A stretch of 64,000 nt of DNA from Nematopogon swammerdamellus (lineage: Eukaryota > Arthropoda > Insecta > Lepidoptera > Adelidae): the NCBI GenBank assembly GCA_946902875.1, contig OX336340.1, forward strand, positions 2,091,501 to 2,155,500, read 5' to 3'. This document shows, in pieces, positions 37,261 to 48,788 of the stretch (within the stretch, counting starts at the first letter, position 1; every line of letters begins with the position of its first letter). The notes beneath the pieces are model-generated. The model did not search any database, was not told the DNA's origin, and worked only from the letters and a program-made list of their open reading frames with translations. A program made the translations under genes and the position numbers.

Positions 37261-40200
37261 TTGATTGATTTGTATTTCTTGCGTGCTTGTCGTCTTGTAA
37301 TGTCCATCCTTCTCGGTTGGCGCCGCTCGCACGCGCCCATTGCCGTTGCGTTGCGTCGATTCGTGCAAACGGAGTCGTCCCAAGCGCTCGGCGAGAGCGA
37401 AGATACTCCGGGCGCGACACCGGCTCAGCGTGTGTGCCGCGTTGTCAATGTCGCCATCATTGGAGCGCCCAACTCCGGAAAGAGCACGCTCATCAATCAA
37501 ATAGTTGGAAGAAAGGTGCGTTCATACGCGTCCGTACAAACACTTAAATTGTCTGTATTTATTCTTACTTTTTTGATGTTACAGGAGGCCAAATAATAGT
37601 CCGTATCGATAGTATTATTTTAATTTAGGTCTTCTCAGTACAACGAGACAATTCGATTAAGTATGCACATAGTGTTGGTGGTGTCCCGGCGCGGAATGTG
37701 TCGACCCACCGCGCCTCCTCTCCTGCCTGCCTGTGCTCTCAAGTGCCGTGTCGGTGTGATGTAGGTGTGCGTGCGTGTATGCAGCCGTATGTATGTGTAA
37801 CATGGAAACTGCCACGGTTGCCTATGGCCTTACTCCAACCAGCCGAGTTCTTCCAGGAGGCGGCACACTCTCTTTGGATCTTGGCACGCCTCTCGAAGTG
37901 TAGTATAGGGCCTCCCAGTTCCTTCGCCCTTATGTCTGCCAACTCCTCGCACTCCAGCAGCACGTGGGTGGGTGTCTCGACCGCCTGCAGGCATGCTCTG
38001 CGCAGTGGACTGTCCGTTACTCTAATTACATAGAGGTGTCTGTTGAGTGTACAGTGACCAGTAAGCATACCTATCACTATACGTAGTTTTGATCTGTGGA
38101 CACGGAGCAGCATCTTGGTGAGACGGAGGTCGGGCTTAGCCATTGCCTCCCTCGCCTGTCTGCAGTCGCTGCCTGCTGCCCATCTGTCTATGTGTAGCTG
38201 ATACCTACGCTTGTGGATCCAACTTTTCAGTTGGTTGTGTGGCAGTGGTACTAGGGGTTCGGGTCCTTCAGGTTCCAAATTCCAAATTTTTTTTTATTGT
38301 TGAGAAGGTTAGTAACAATTAAATTTTTTTAAGTCTAGGTTAGTGTCACAAAATGTTTAGAAAAGAAAGCTAGGAGAAGAGTAGACATAGAAAACAAAAC
38401 CACGTTTGATAGATGTCCCGAGTGCACCACTGGGCTTTCGCCTGTGTCGATGCACTCAGGTTTTACAATAACAATTTAGTTATAAAATTAGACAAAATAA
38501 TAATGGAAAGCAAAAATTAAAATAATAAAAAACATTAAATAATCATAAACAATAAAAAAATATCTACTATGAGATAGAAATAAAATATACAATGCTATAT
38601 AAATAAGATGTAAATACCTAGATTAAATATTAATATGGAATAGCATGTTTTCACATACGTGTTAGGTATGCTGCTGGATCCCATTGTGTTATCATTAAGA
38701 AAAAAAAAACAGAAATTAAACAAAAAATTGTGCACAGGTGTGCGCGGCGTCGAGCAAGGTGCACACGACCACGAGCCTCGCACGAGCCATCTGCGTCGAG
38801 CGGGACACACAGATCATATTCCTGGATACGCCCGGCGTTGTCACACACAGGGAACAGAAAAAGTTAGCAACTCTATTTTATTTTGATGTCTGACCACCAT
38901 GCGGGGTCCAGTGTCTGAAACACAATATGCGCCATTGTATCTCTCCCCGTGCATGTCGTAAAAAGTTATTAAAGTCATAAGGACAACTGGGGCCATACTT
39001 CATAGAAATGAGACCCAGCAAACATTAGATGAAAAATAAATTAAATTAACAATATTTAAGTACATCGCGAGAGGTCAATAATGTTGCTTCCAACAAATAG
39101 GACAATGTACCTCATGAAGATAGCACAATCACCCAACTGCACCACATGTGGGATAGAAGAGGACCTACTCCATATACTTACTGTTGGAATGCACCCGGAA
39201 CCGAGAACTGAGGCAGAAGCTACTGAGAGACTTAAGAACTGACAGACTCAACCTGCTTTTTAAAGTACATGAAGCCTTGGGGCGAGCTCAGGGGGAGGAG
39301 TTTGAATACATACTAAGTTTTTTTGTAAAGTCACAGGCATTGAATTGTGCTGAAGTAGATTAAAATATCAATATACTAGTTACTATGGGGCTGGCACGGG
39401 CAGGAAAGGCTAAATAAAGCCTTAAGCAAAATAAAGTTAAAAAAAAATAATTTTTGCTTGAATGGTGGACTACCGGCATGCCTCCCCCGCTCCTCTCCAT
39501 TCTAGCTACACCTCTATGCTCTCTCCTCCATGGTCAGTAACGAAGTTTTTCATCTTTTGGGCATTGCCAATGAAATACGACACGGAACAAAGTCGCTAAA
39601 ACGACGCACTTTGCAGGTATTCGCTCCCCTCGTCAATGCTGGCCGCTTGCCAGAAGAGTCTTCGCGTGGCGGACGTGGTCGGAGTGATGCACGATGTGAC
39701 AGTTCCGGTCGCACGCAAGTTCCTCCACGCGGACGTCATTAGCATGCTGGAAGAGGTCGGAGAGACGCCGTGCTTCCTCATACTAAATAAGGTTGGTTAC
39801 ACGTAAACATCAGGCACACCTTTGAGCGGCGGGTGGCCGAGTGGTTTAAGCATCGGCTTCTCATGCGAGAGGTCCCAGGGTCGAATCCAGTCGGCGTGTA
39901 CCAATGAGTTTTTTCTGACGAAAAAATTTACGTGCATACCTACACCTGCTGCTTCACCGTTCGGAACCGGTGTAAAACTATAGGTTCCTTCCCTTGCCCC
40001 TTACTGGGTGGTAGGCTCAAATTGTAGCCGACTGGGTTAGTACCACCGTACTGGATGTAAAATGGCCGCATAGCAGCCTCCGGTGTGTTCTCCTCTTGTC
40101 CAGTATAGCCAGCAATCCAGGAAAGTCTCCGGTATGGCACCTACCTTCTCGGAGGTGATATTGGCTGGTCGGAGCATGCGCTTTGGCCCCTCCGACTCAG

Positions 40201-42619
40201 CCACCCATACCGGATTACATAAAAAAAAACCTGGTCTCTCAGTCACAGACGATTTGTAGGGTCACTCAGTCTGTTCTACAGGTACTATAATGGACGCTGC
40301 CCGGAGGAACTTGCTTCCCTTATTCCTTGCCATCCAACCTATGTTCGCAGCACTCGCCGCAGAGAAAATGAGCACCCTTTTGTTGTTGACATTGGAAGCG
40401 TTGGAATCATGGGAAGCGTTGAGTATGCAATGTATGAGTATAATAATGGCAATGATTTTTCAGGTGGACGTAATGAAAGTGAAGAAGCAGCTGCTCACAC
40501 AGATCCGTATCCTCACGAACGGCACGGTGGCGGGGCGGCCGGTGCCGGGGCCTCCGGTGCGGCCCGCGCGCGGCGCCGGCGCCCCGCGCGGCTACGGCAG
40601 CTTTTCCGATGTCTTCATGGTGTCTGCGCTCAAGGGGGACGGCGTGCAGGACATTAAGGTTGTTTAGTTTTTTATTAAAAGCTCTTAAAAGGTTTTTAAA
40701 TTTTTTTTATGGAAACTCATACGGTTGGCTACGTCACCTACACTACAACATCCGTGATGTCAGCCCATAACACCGGGTGAAGTAGGTGCCATGTCAGTGC
40801 TTCCCGTCATTTCATGTCGGCTACACTGAACTGGACTGGACGGAAAACACAAACTTTACATAGCCGTTTACCGTTTACATAGCCGTTTCGACCAACCGTT
40901 CATTCAGTGCGGTGGTACCAACCGGGGCGGGTTGAACCCTACCACCTAGTAATATAAGGGAGTCATACATATCCCTTAGTCGCCTTTTACGGCATACACG
41001 GGGAGACTCGACTTCTACAAATCATTCCAAGTTGGTACACGCACCAATAGATCTGGATTGGGCATAGAAACAGCAAAGTCTGATAAAGAAATACTGAAAG
41101 GTTTTGCTCAGGAGGACATGGAACAAGGCTTCAAACTTCACGCCTTAAACCTAGAAATGCAGAATGATTGGCTAACAGTGGGTGACTTCTGCATCCCTCC
41201 TGCATTGAAGTGGAAATCCATAATATACAACTGGTCCCCTGAGCTGCTTAAGTTCTACTTAAATGCATTCCAGCTTACTCTCCCCGACCCGAGTAACCTA
41301 GTTAGATGGGGGAAATCTACAAATAGACTATGCCCGTCATGTAAGGAGTTCGTAGGCACGGCCAAACATTTGTTATGCGGATGCAAAATACTACTTGAGC
41401 GAGGCCAGTATTCCTACCGTCATGATAAAGTCCTCCAAATCATCAGAGAGGCCATCAACCTGTCAATTGCACGGACCAGGAAAGGGCAAACCAGTAGCGG
41501 CTTCCAGAAGGTCAACTTTGTGAAACCTGGAGCCAATAAGCTGCCCAAAGATAGGGCTAAACCTTCTTCAATTTTGGGAGCAGCAAAGGATTGGGAATTG
41601 TTGATGGACACACATGAGAAGCATTACCAAATGCCTTCGGAAATCTGTACCACAGCATTAAGACCGGATATACTCATATTCTCAAAAGCGACAAAGCACT
41701 TGTTGAACTTACAGTTCCATGGGAAAGTAACATACCGAAGGACCACAACATCAAACTTAACAAGTACTGCAACTTAGTAGACCGGATTGTGAGAAACGGA
41801 TTCAAGACTGATCTCTTCGCTGTGGAAGTCGGAGCAAGAGGACTACCAGCGAAGTCGCTCTACAGTCTCTTCAAGAATCTAGGGCTCCCAAGATCGACGC
41901 TAAGCTCATATATGGAGAGAGCTTCGAAAACGTCACTGGAAGCATCCTACAGAATATGGATAGGTAGAGAGAGGGAGGTCGAGAGTGGGACTGGTGGTTT
42001 CCCCGCGTCCTAGTCAACGCAGACTAGCTGACGAGGGCTTGATGCGAGCCGAAACGTGAAGCATGCGTGGGAAATTTAGAGTGGCCACTCGCTAGTCCCG
42101 GCCTCGATTAATACCCTCCTCTACTGCCGAAGGGCCCGGATATGTTCGGTGAAGCCATCGTAAGCTTATATCCACACCTTCTGGGGCTATTCTTTTAAAA
42201 GTAGGTACCGGCCCCATACGGTACAATTTTTCACCATGAATATTTTCACATTTCAGGAATACCTCATCAACAACGCCCGGCCATGCAACCTCCACTACTC
42301 GGCAACCGACTGGACGGACCAAACACCCGAGCGTCTAGTCGAGGAGGCCGTCAGGGCGAAATTCATGGACTTCCTGTCCCAAGAGTTACCCTACAAGCTC
42401 GCCACAAACATAGAATATTTCGAAGATATGGACGAGAAGCTTGTGTGCTCGGTCATAGTGGATTGTCCATCAGAGAGGATCGCCAGGCTGATAGCCGGCT
42501 CGGGGGGCGGTAGGCTGCAGCAAATAAAATCCTACGCGAGGAACGATCTTATTAGCATGTTCAAGAAACCGGTCTCATTAGAATTGCGTTTGAGAGTGAA
42601 GCATAAACCTATTGTTTAA
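37261..42619 (+). CDS. ERAL1: GTPase Era, mitochondrial (ERAL1)
   Basis: Five exons: 37261-37515, 38738-38862, 39617-39791, 40464-40658 and 42257-42619. All are GT-AG and in phase, giving 370 residues. ERAL1 is a mitochondrial RNA-binding GTPase that chaperones small-subunit rRNA during mitoribosome assembly. A basic N-terminus suits a targeting peptide. G1 is GAPNSGKS (68-75), the G2 region is VHTTT, G3 is DTPG (115-118), G4 is NKVD (184-187, split by intron 3) and G5 is SAL (238-240). A KH domain follows, with a GSGG loop at 331-334 inside RLIAGSGGGRLQQI. A second in-frame ATG at 37300 could be the true start. A GC-rich, proline/glycine-rich insert (about residues 210-230) lies between G4 and G5. 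Every intron holds repeats. Confidence 0.95.
37739..38278 (-). mobile_element. LINE C-terminal fragment (post-RNase-H zinc knuckle), ERAL1 intron 1
   Basis: The minus strand reads PLPHNQLKSWIHKRRYQLHI, then MLTGHCTLNRHLYVIRVTDS and CLQAVETPTHVLLECEELAD. The LTGH...C...H..C block is typical of RNase-H-bearing LINE C-termini. It belongs to a different family from 23745. Confidence 0.7.
39065..39445 (+). mobile_element. RNase-H LINE 3' end, ERAL1 intron 2
   Basis: 'caacaaataggacaatgtac' to 'tgaagccttggggcgagctc' matches 24185-24440 of the other copy. One base insertion breaks the frame. It ends 'ggctaaataaagccttaag'. Confidence 0.78.
39826..40229 (+). mobile_element. SINE family B, full length, ERAL1 intron 3
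   Basis: Head, body and tail are complete. It starts 34 bp after the exon-3 donor. The B-box is mutated to 'gggtcgaatcc'. Confidence 0.9.
40701..40952 (-). mobile_element. SINE family A, 3' part, ERAL1 intron 4
   Basis: T-run, 'ggaaactcatacggttggct' and body to 'ctaccacctagtaat'. It has a small internal duplication of 'tttacatagccgttt'. Confidence 0.85.
41058..42180 (+). mobile_element. LINE C-terminus with zinc knuckle and REL endonuclease, ERAL1 intron 4
   Basis: The frame reads LCPSCKEFVGTAKHLLCGC (CCHC), YSYRHDKVLQIIREAI, then TTALRPDILIFSKATKHLL. A frameshift follows before LTVPWES, and then RNGFKTDLFAVEVGARGLPA. RPD...ELTVPWE is the PD-D/E core of R2/NeSL-type restriction-like endonucleases. 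The ~140-bp 3'UTR matches 18364-18520. Upstream polymerase domains are absent. Confidence 0.75.
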
Positions 42620-42702
42620 GTAAAAGTACCTATACTTAAGTTTTGTATAATAGATATATGAAAATTGCTGATAACGTGGTTTTATTTCTCGGGATAATTA
42701 GA

Positions 42703-42880
42703 AATTTAAAAAACCCCACCCCTAAAAATAATAAATAATTTCCGTTTACTTACTTAAAGGAATTTACTTAGCAGTCCCCCGACGCTAAGTAAATTCCCGT
42801 GCAGCTCAGAGTTTTTATATATTATTTACTTAGCGGTCCCCCAACTCCTTTAAGTAAACGAAAATTATAACACCTGAAAC
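42703..42880. repeat. Foldback repeat family N, copy 2
   Basis: 'aataatttccgtttacttac', 'cccgtgcagctcagagtttt' and 'cctttaagtaaacg' match 31316-31505. It lies about 90 bp after the ERAL1 stop. Confidence 0.65.
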
Positions 42881-43084
42881 TTTATAGATGAAGCCCTTTT
42901 GTGCTTTTGTACCGCCTTCAACTCAATTATTTAATAATTTTTATTTTTAGTTCTAAGTAATTGTTTTTTTAAAGTTGGTTCAATGTGTTACAGTTATTTT
43001 TTCTATCTTGTTCTATCTTGATTCACTCACATGCTCGCCATCTCGCTCTCACGCTTCTGTTTCTAACAAGTTAACCATTCCTAC

Positions 43085-43335
43085 TCTCACTGCCCTAGGA
43101 ATATACCCGAAGAGCTGGTAAGCTCTGGAATGCTCTCCATGACCATGTGTTTCCCCCAAGTTATATATTCGGTGCCCCAGTACAGTCTCGGGCCCTTCAA
43201 GAGGGCGAAATATGCAACTGCCAGGCAGGTTAGGCATTCATAACCCACGTAATTAGAATGTTCATGGTCACTGTTAGAACCTTATAAATGTGTGAAACGA
43301 TACCCCATGTCGGGCAATAAATAAAAAAAAAAAGA
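43085..43335 (+). mobile_element. LINE family G 3' end, rearranged
   Basis: 'agctggtaagctctggaatg' (GKLWNAL) and 'tacagtctcgggcccttcaa' are family G motifs. It ends 'gggcaataaataaaaaaa'. Confidence 0.7.
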
Positions 43336-43379
43336 TTTTTTTTACACGAATGCGTATTCAGTAATGGTTTGTCTTGTGT

Positions 43380-43910
43380 TTTAGGATTCCTTATCCGTAC
43401 GGGACCCTATTACTAACCCTACGCCGTCTGTCCGTCTGTTCATTCGTCCTATCTATAAAGGTTCGGCTTTTAAGAACCCATCGGTTCTCTAAATCGTATC
43501 TTTGTCGCACCGCTAGAGTGTGGAACTGTCTTCCGGCGAGTGTATTTCCTGAATCCTTTAACCTGGGTGTCTTCAAGCGTCGTATTAACGGGCTGGACAG
43601 CCTAGCAACAGTCCGCAAATCTGATGGCATGTCACCTAACTGAGCGTGGTTTCGTGAGGAGAGATGATTTTGACTCTGTCGACTGCACCATTGGTCTCTC
43701 GGCACAGGCACCCATGCTGGTTAACATAAAAAAAATGTTGTGTGTGTGTTTTTGCTTTATCGCAAAAAACGGTAATACAAGCGTCAAACTTGTTATGATT
43801 ATAGCGCAAACTCAGTTAAACAACAAATAATAAAAAATCGGCCAATTACGTGGCGATACGGAACCCTCGGTGCGCGAGTCCGACTCGCACTTGGCCGGTT
43901 TTTCGTTTTG
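43380..43910. repeat. 'gggttccgta' lepidopteran element split by a LINE fragment
   Basis: Starts 'ttaggattccttatccgtac' and 'gtccgtctgtt'. It resumes after the LINE at 'gtggcgatacggaaccctcg' and 'gactcgcacttggccggttt'. Single ends also occur inverted at 45466-45520 and 47040-47095. Confidence 0.7.
43456..43735 (+). mobile_element. LINE 3' end with SINE-B-like tail
   Basis: The frame reads RTHRFSKSYLCRTARVWNCL, PASVFPESFNLGVFKRRING and then a stop. The 3' sequence 'ggtctctcggcacaggcacc' and 'catgctggttaacataaaaa' resembles the SINE B tail. Confidence 0.8.
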
Positions 43911-44349
43911 TTTTTGTGAACTAGCAACATAGGTAGGTAAGCCGCTACCATTGATTTTATAACACTCCCCCTATAAAATCAATGGCCGCTACTTATGTTT
44001 GAGGATTCAGGTCAACTGGCACCGGTCTATTGACAAAAGACTCTTGAATAGCTATTTCGTGGGCCTATCTACGCACAATAGCCACAGAACCCTAGCTAGA
44101 CGATATCCAGGCTTTGAGTGCGATCGAGGCATTTTTCGTCATTTTCCTGTACTAAAGTGGCCGTTAAGTCACAAGGGCGCGATAGGGACGCCATCTATCA
44201 CAAACACTTTGTTGCAGGGATAGTTTACATTACTGAGAATATATAACTAACTATATATACTTAGGTCGTGTGCTCTGTTAGGCCCGTAGTGGGGCCGGTA
44301 CTTTAAAAGAATAGCCCCACTGCATCTATACCCGTGTATTTCGTAAAAG

Positions 44350-44880
44350 GCGAATAAGGGATATGACTCCCTTCTTACCTTACTAGGTGGTAGGGTTTAA
44401 CCCGCTGATTCGTACCACAGCAGCACAGGAAAATGAGGGGAAGGAGGACGAAAGGGTGGAGGAGGGAAGTGAGGGAGGGGGAAGGGGGAAAGAGGGATAA
44501 GGAGAGGGAGGGGGCGAGATAGGGAAGGTTGGGATTGGGAGGGAGAGCAGAGTGGAGGTAGGTGGAGGTTAGGAGGGGGAGAGAGGGAAGGAAATGGGCA
44601 GGTAATGAGGGAAGGGGAGGAGATTAAGGGATATTACTCCCTTCTTATATTACTAGGTGGTAGGGTTTAACCCGCCCGGGTTGGTACCACCGCACTGAAT
44701 GAAACGTCGGTCGAAACGGCTATGTAAATAGTTTGTGTTTTCCGTCCAGTTGGGCTGACATCACGGATGTTGTAGGTGATGTAGCCAACTGTGTCAGTTT
44801 CAATAAAAAAAAAAAAAATTAAAATAAAAAAAGATTAGGTGGGTAGGGAGAAGGGAGAGGGGAGGGAGGGGGAGCGAGAG
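44350..44880 (+). repeat. Purine-rich tract interrupted by SINE A
   Basis: 44420-44635 and 44830-44880 are almost pure G/A on the plus strand (gggaaggag-type). SINE A pieces lie at 44368-44420 and 44641-44815 (ending in an A-run). Confidence 0.8.
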
Positions 44881-44884
44881 AATA

Positions 44885-44980
44885 TAAAGGAAGCTATCGT
44901 ATATTATCATATTTGCGATTAAATCGGATTTCCTAATAAACCCATTCTACCGTGAGCGAAGCCGCGGGTAAAAGCTAGTT
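44885..44980. repeat. Repeat family I, 3' end
   Basis: 'cgtgagcgaagccgcgggta'+'aaagctagt' matches 31885. Confidence 0.6.
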
Positions 44981-45636
44981 TCCATATTTAAAAAAATATC
45001 GGGGCGATTTAAACTTCGAACTTTGAGATTAACAGTTCGAGCCGAGCACCCGTCGCATAGAACACATCACATTGACGTAGAGGAGATCAGGGATATTCTA
45101 TTTAGTGCAGTGTGAAGTGAAGGCGTCTGGGGTAAGTGAACTGAACACCTAATAGCTTGCACGCTAGGGGATCGAGCTACTGCGAAGCTTGCGGTGACGC
45201 CACAGAACGAGCAAATGCGTAGAAGTGACAAATAAACTGCTTGCTTACATAATACATAACTTTGTGCAAGGACCGTGCGAGGTTGCTCTCCTGTCGCCCT
45301 TTTGTGTGTCATCTTGTCCCTATGATTTAATCGTCTTTACGACATGGTATCACTTCATGCAATCCCCTTGCATGGATGCATATGGATTAGATGCAGTTGA
45401 ACTATAATTTTTTAAGTTTCTTTATTTTATAATGTAAAAAGCAGCAAATAACTAAATAACTAAAAAAACCAGCCAAGTGCGAGTCGGACTAGCGTACCGA
45501 TGGTTCCGTACCACTGCCTACACAATACATTTGTGTTATGTATTTAAAAAGTGTATTCTTTTTTTGGTCGGTAACATGTTTTTTCGGTAGTGATGAATGA
45601 GAAAGGGTCGTCTGGTACAGTTCAGTAAATTATAAT
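44981..45636. other. Intergenic with repeat relics
   Basis: A degenerate family C piece (about 45255-45405, 'caaggaccgtgcgaggttgc') and an inverted 'ggccggttt ... ggttccgta' end (45466-45520). No gene. Confidence 0.5.
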
Positions 45637-45640
45637 TTAA

Positions 45641-46023
45641 TTTTTTTTTATGTAATCCGCTTTGGGTGGTTGATTCGGAGGGGCCAAAGCACATGCTCCG
45701 ACCAGCCAATATAACCTCCGAGAAGGCAAGTGCCATACCATAGCTGGCTGGCTATACTAGACTAGAGGAGAACACAACCGAGGCTGCTATGCGGCCATCT
45801 TACATCCAGTACGGTGGTACTGGCTAGCTGGCTACAATTTGAGCCTACCACCTAGTAAGGAGCAAAGGGAAGGGTATAGTTTTACACCGGTTCCGAACGC
45901 TGAAGCAGCAGGTGTAGGTATGCACGTACATTTTTTCGTCAGAAAAAACTCATTCGTACACGCCACCGACCGGATTCGAACCTCGGACCTCTCGCATGAG
46001 AAGCCGATTCCCAAACCACTCGC
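45641..46023 (-). mobile_element. SINE family B, full length
   Basis: T-run, 'atgtaatccgctttgggtgg', complete body, and complement of the head up to 'gagtggtttgg'. Confidence 0.88.
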
Positions 46024-46067
46024 TTCATCCGGCGCCGGCGGCGGAGGCGCGGTGCGTAACGCCTCCT

Positions 46068-46259
46068 GTACCCTAATCACGAGATTTAACTTAAACCGCG
46101 TACTACGCTACGCCGTGTTCTCCGCATCATTTTGTATGGAGAAACGAAGTTCGCGAATCTATCACTAGAGGCGCTGCTCCGTTTCTCCATACAAAATGAT
46201 GCGGAGAACATGGCGTAGCGTAGCGTAGCGTAGTAGGTTAAATCTCGTGATTAGGGTAC
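46068..46259. mobile_element. Foldback MITE with GTACC ends, copy 1
   Basis: The 192-bp element folds on itself: GTACCCTAATCACGAGATTT at one end, its complement at the other, and 'ttctccgcatcattttgtat' in both arms. The loop is about 35 bp. Confidence 0.88.
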
Positions 46260-46260
46260 A

Positions 46261-46761
46261 GTACCTTTATCACGAGATTTATCCTACACCGCGTACTACG
46301 CTACGCCGTGTTCTCCGCATCATTTTGTATGGAGAAACAAAGTTCGCAAATCTATCACTAGAGGCGCTGCTCCGTTTGACACACACCACACGCCGCATCC
46401 CGACAATTGGGGTAAGCAGAGTAATCGGTTTTATGCTGCAAGTACTCTGGTAAATTACAGCACAACACTATTACGTTTAGCTAAGTATTCGGACAAGATA
46501 GCTATCAGGCAGCAAGTAAGGCACGAAGGCCCACTCGCTGCATGACTCGGTGGAAAGACCGCGCCAAGGTGAGAGGTTGCTAGCCTATCGCCCATTTAGC
46601 ACGGCATCGTGTCCTTATCCCTTAGTCGCCTTTTACGACATGCACGGGGAGAGATGCAGTGGGGCTATTAAGTACCGGCCCCACACAAAATGATGCGGAG
46701 AACACGGCGGCGTAGCGTAGTACCTACGCGGTGTAGGTTAAATATCGTGATTATATGGTAC
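46261..46761. mobile_element. Foldback MITE copy 2, split by family C
   Basis: Left arm 46261-46377 and right arm 46686-46761 match copy 1. Family C lies between them and replaces a few bases of the loop-side stem. Confidence 0.85.
46378..46685 (+). repeat. Repeat family C inside the foldback MITE
   Basis: 'ggggtaagcagagtaatcgg' to 'taagtaccggccccacac'. The most complete 3' end is present. Confidence 0.8.
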
Positions 46762-47321
46762 TGTAATATTTCCCCGCCGCTCTCTGCTCTACGTTGTCCG
46801 GCAAATGTGAACGGCCGGAGCTGCGGCGGAGGCGACGCCTCTCTCCTTCTAATTGATCTCGCCGGCATGACGGATTAAGGGTTAGCGAGCCGAGACAGAT
46901 TTGACAGCCCCTCACCCCCCTCCATAGATCCGGCAAAGCCTCGCATCCGCCCGATTGAGTGCCGGATTACGACGCGCGCATTTGGCGGGCACCGGATTTG
47001 AGGGTCTAATTTATTTTTAAAATACGTAATCGTACGTAAAAAAAAACCGGCCAAGTGCGAGTCGGACTCGCGCACCGAGGTTTCCGCACCACAAAAAAAA
47101 AACATTGAAAAAAACACTATCAAAGCAGCAACATCATGTTGCTACTTTGATAGTTATCTTGTCCGAACACTGCGAAACGTGGTTGTCGGTGTATGCTCTG
47201 TAATTTACCAGATTCCTTGTAGCATAACACCAATTACACTGCTCACCCCGTACGTTGGGATACGTGTGGTATGTATGTATTTAAAAAATATCTCGTATTT
47301 TTTGTTTGTTATAAATATAAC
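46762..47321. other. Intergenic with repeat relics
   Basis: A GC-rich unassigned block (46770-47030), an inverted 'ggccaagtgcgagtcggact' end (47040-47095), and an inverted family C fragment (about 47140-47285). No gene. Confidence 0.5.
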
Positions 47322-47490
47322 TTTTTATGTAATCCGATATGGGTGCCTGAGTCAGAGGGACCAAAGTACATGCTCCGACCAGCCAATATCACCTCCGAGA
47401 AGGTAAGTGCCAAATCGGAGACTTCCTTTGGGTTGCTGGTTATATAGCTGGCTATTAGAAGAGAGATAGAACACAGCCGAGGCTGCTCGG
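47322..47490 (-). mobile_element. SINE family B, 3' part
   Basis: 'tatgtaatccgatatgggtg' and 'atcacctccgagaaggtaag'. The body fades after 'gaacacagccgaggctgctc'. Confidence 0.75.
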
Positions 47491-47619
47491 GTCGCTGCGT
47501 GACTTTCGACTCCGTAAAACCACAGATTACTTAATAGTGGTAAAACGCACACACGCGAACACGGTGTGCGTCACTACTGTTCGAAAACAACTGGAGTTAG
47601 TTAATTTTTTGTTCTAGGT

Positions 47620-48372
47620 TGGTAACAAAGTGAATCAGATCAAGTAGGGCATATCTTCACCTTTTCTTAGAAGTATAAATTGAGCCTTATCCCCATATTC
47701 AAAGAGCGTGTATTTTATGCCGAAAGTCAGCGACGCCGCCGTCGGGACACATTCGACCTGCCGACGTTTCGAGCACTAATAGGTTTTGAATTGATTTGAG
47801 TGAGTTCATGCGAATATCAAAACTGACATTAATAGCCGTATCCTTTGATTGCGTTGATTTAGAAGCTTACATTTACTATACCTCAAAGAGATCGTAGACT
47901 TTAGTATTTCGTATTAATTTGAATGTGATATCTTGATCCGATTCTGAGAAAAAAAGGGTCTTGACATGCAAAACAAACATAATTTGTTTCATGTTAAATA
48001 ACTACAAATTTACAATATTCGGATTTCTCCCTTTAAGTGTGCTTGTTTCTTACCAAATTTCATGATTCTAGGTTAACGGGAAGTACTCTATAGGTTTCGA
48101 TTTGATTTGCCAGTAGCAAAATATGTGATATAAATTGCCGTACCTATATTGTTTGTGCGTTCACTTAGAAGCTTACAATTTCTACACCTCCGAGGAAACG
48201 TAGACGTATTTGATATTAATTTCAACTTAACTTGACGTCTACCTGTTCCTGAGAAAAAGGACCTTTACAGACCGACAGCCAGCCAGCCAGCCAGCCAGTC
48301 AGCCAGACGGACAACAAAGTGATCCTATAAGGGTTCCGTTTTTTCCTCCTTTGAGGCACGGAACCCTAAAAC
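47620..48372. repeat. Lepidopteran repeat with 'gatcctataagggttccgtt' end
   Basis: Two internal blocks share 'agtatttcgtattaatttga'-like and 'ttctgagaaaaa' sequence. It ends with (CAGC)n, 'ggacaacaaagtgatcctat' and 'ggcacggaaccctaaaa'. Class unknown. Confidence 0.6.
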
Positions 48373-48399
48373 AAGTAATATAAAAGACATATATAAAAG

Positions 48400-48745
48400 A
48401 GTACCGTGTGGGGCCGGTACTTAAAAAGAATATCCCCACTGCATCTCTCCCCATGCATGTCGTAAAAGGCGACTAGGGATAAGGACAAGATGCCGTGCTA
48501 AAGGGCTATAGGCTCGCCACCTCTCACCTTGGCACGGTACTTCCACCGAGTCATTCAGCAGGTGTGTCTTCGTGCCTTACTTGCTGCTTGATCGATTGAA
48601 TCTTGTTCGAATAGGTACTTTGCGAAACGTGGTGGTCGGTGTTGTGCTGTAATTTACCATATTTCTTGCAGTACAACACCGATTACTCTGCTTATCCCGA
48701 GTGTCGGGATTCAGCGTGTGTGATATGTATGTATATGTATGTATA
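48400..48745 (-). repeat. Repeat family C, inverted, near full length
   Basis: 'gtgtggggccggtacttaaa' at the left and '(TATG)n' at the right. It ends about 45 bp from the stop codon of the carbonyl-reductase-like frame. Confidence 0.8.
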
Positions 48746-48788
48746 AAAGAAAATATATGTTTTTTTACATAAACATTTTAAATAAAAT

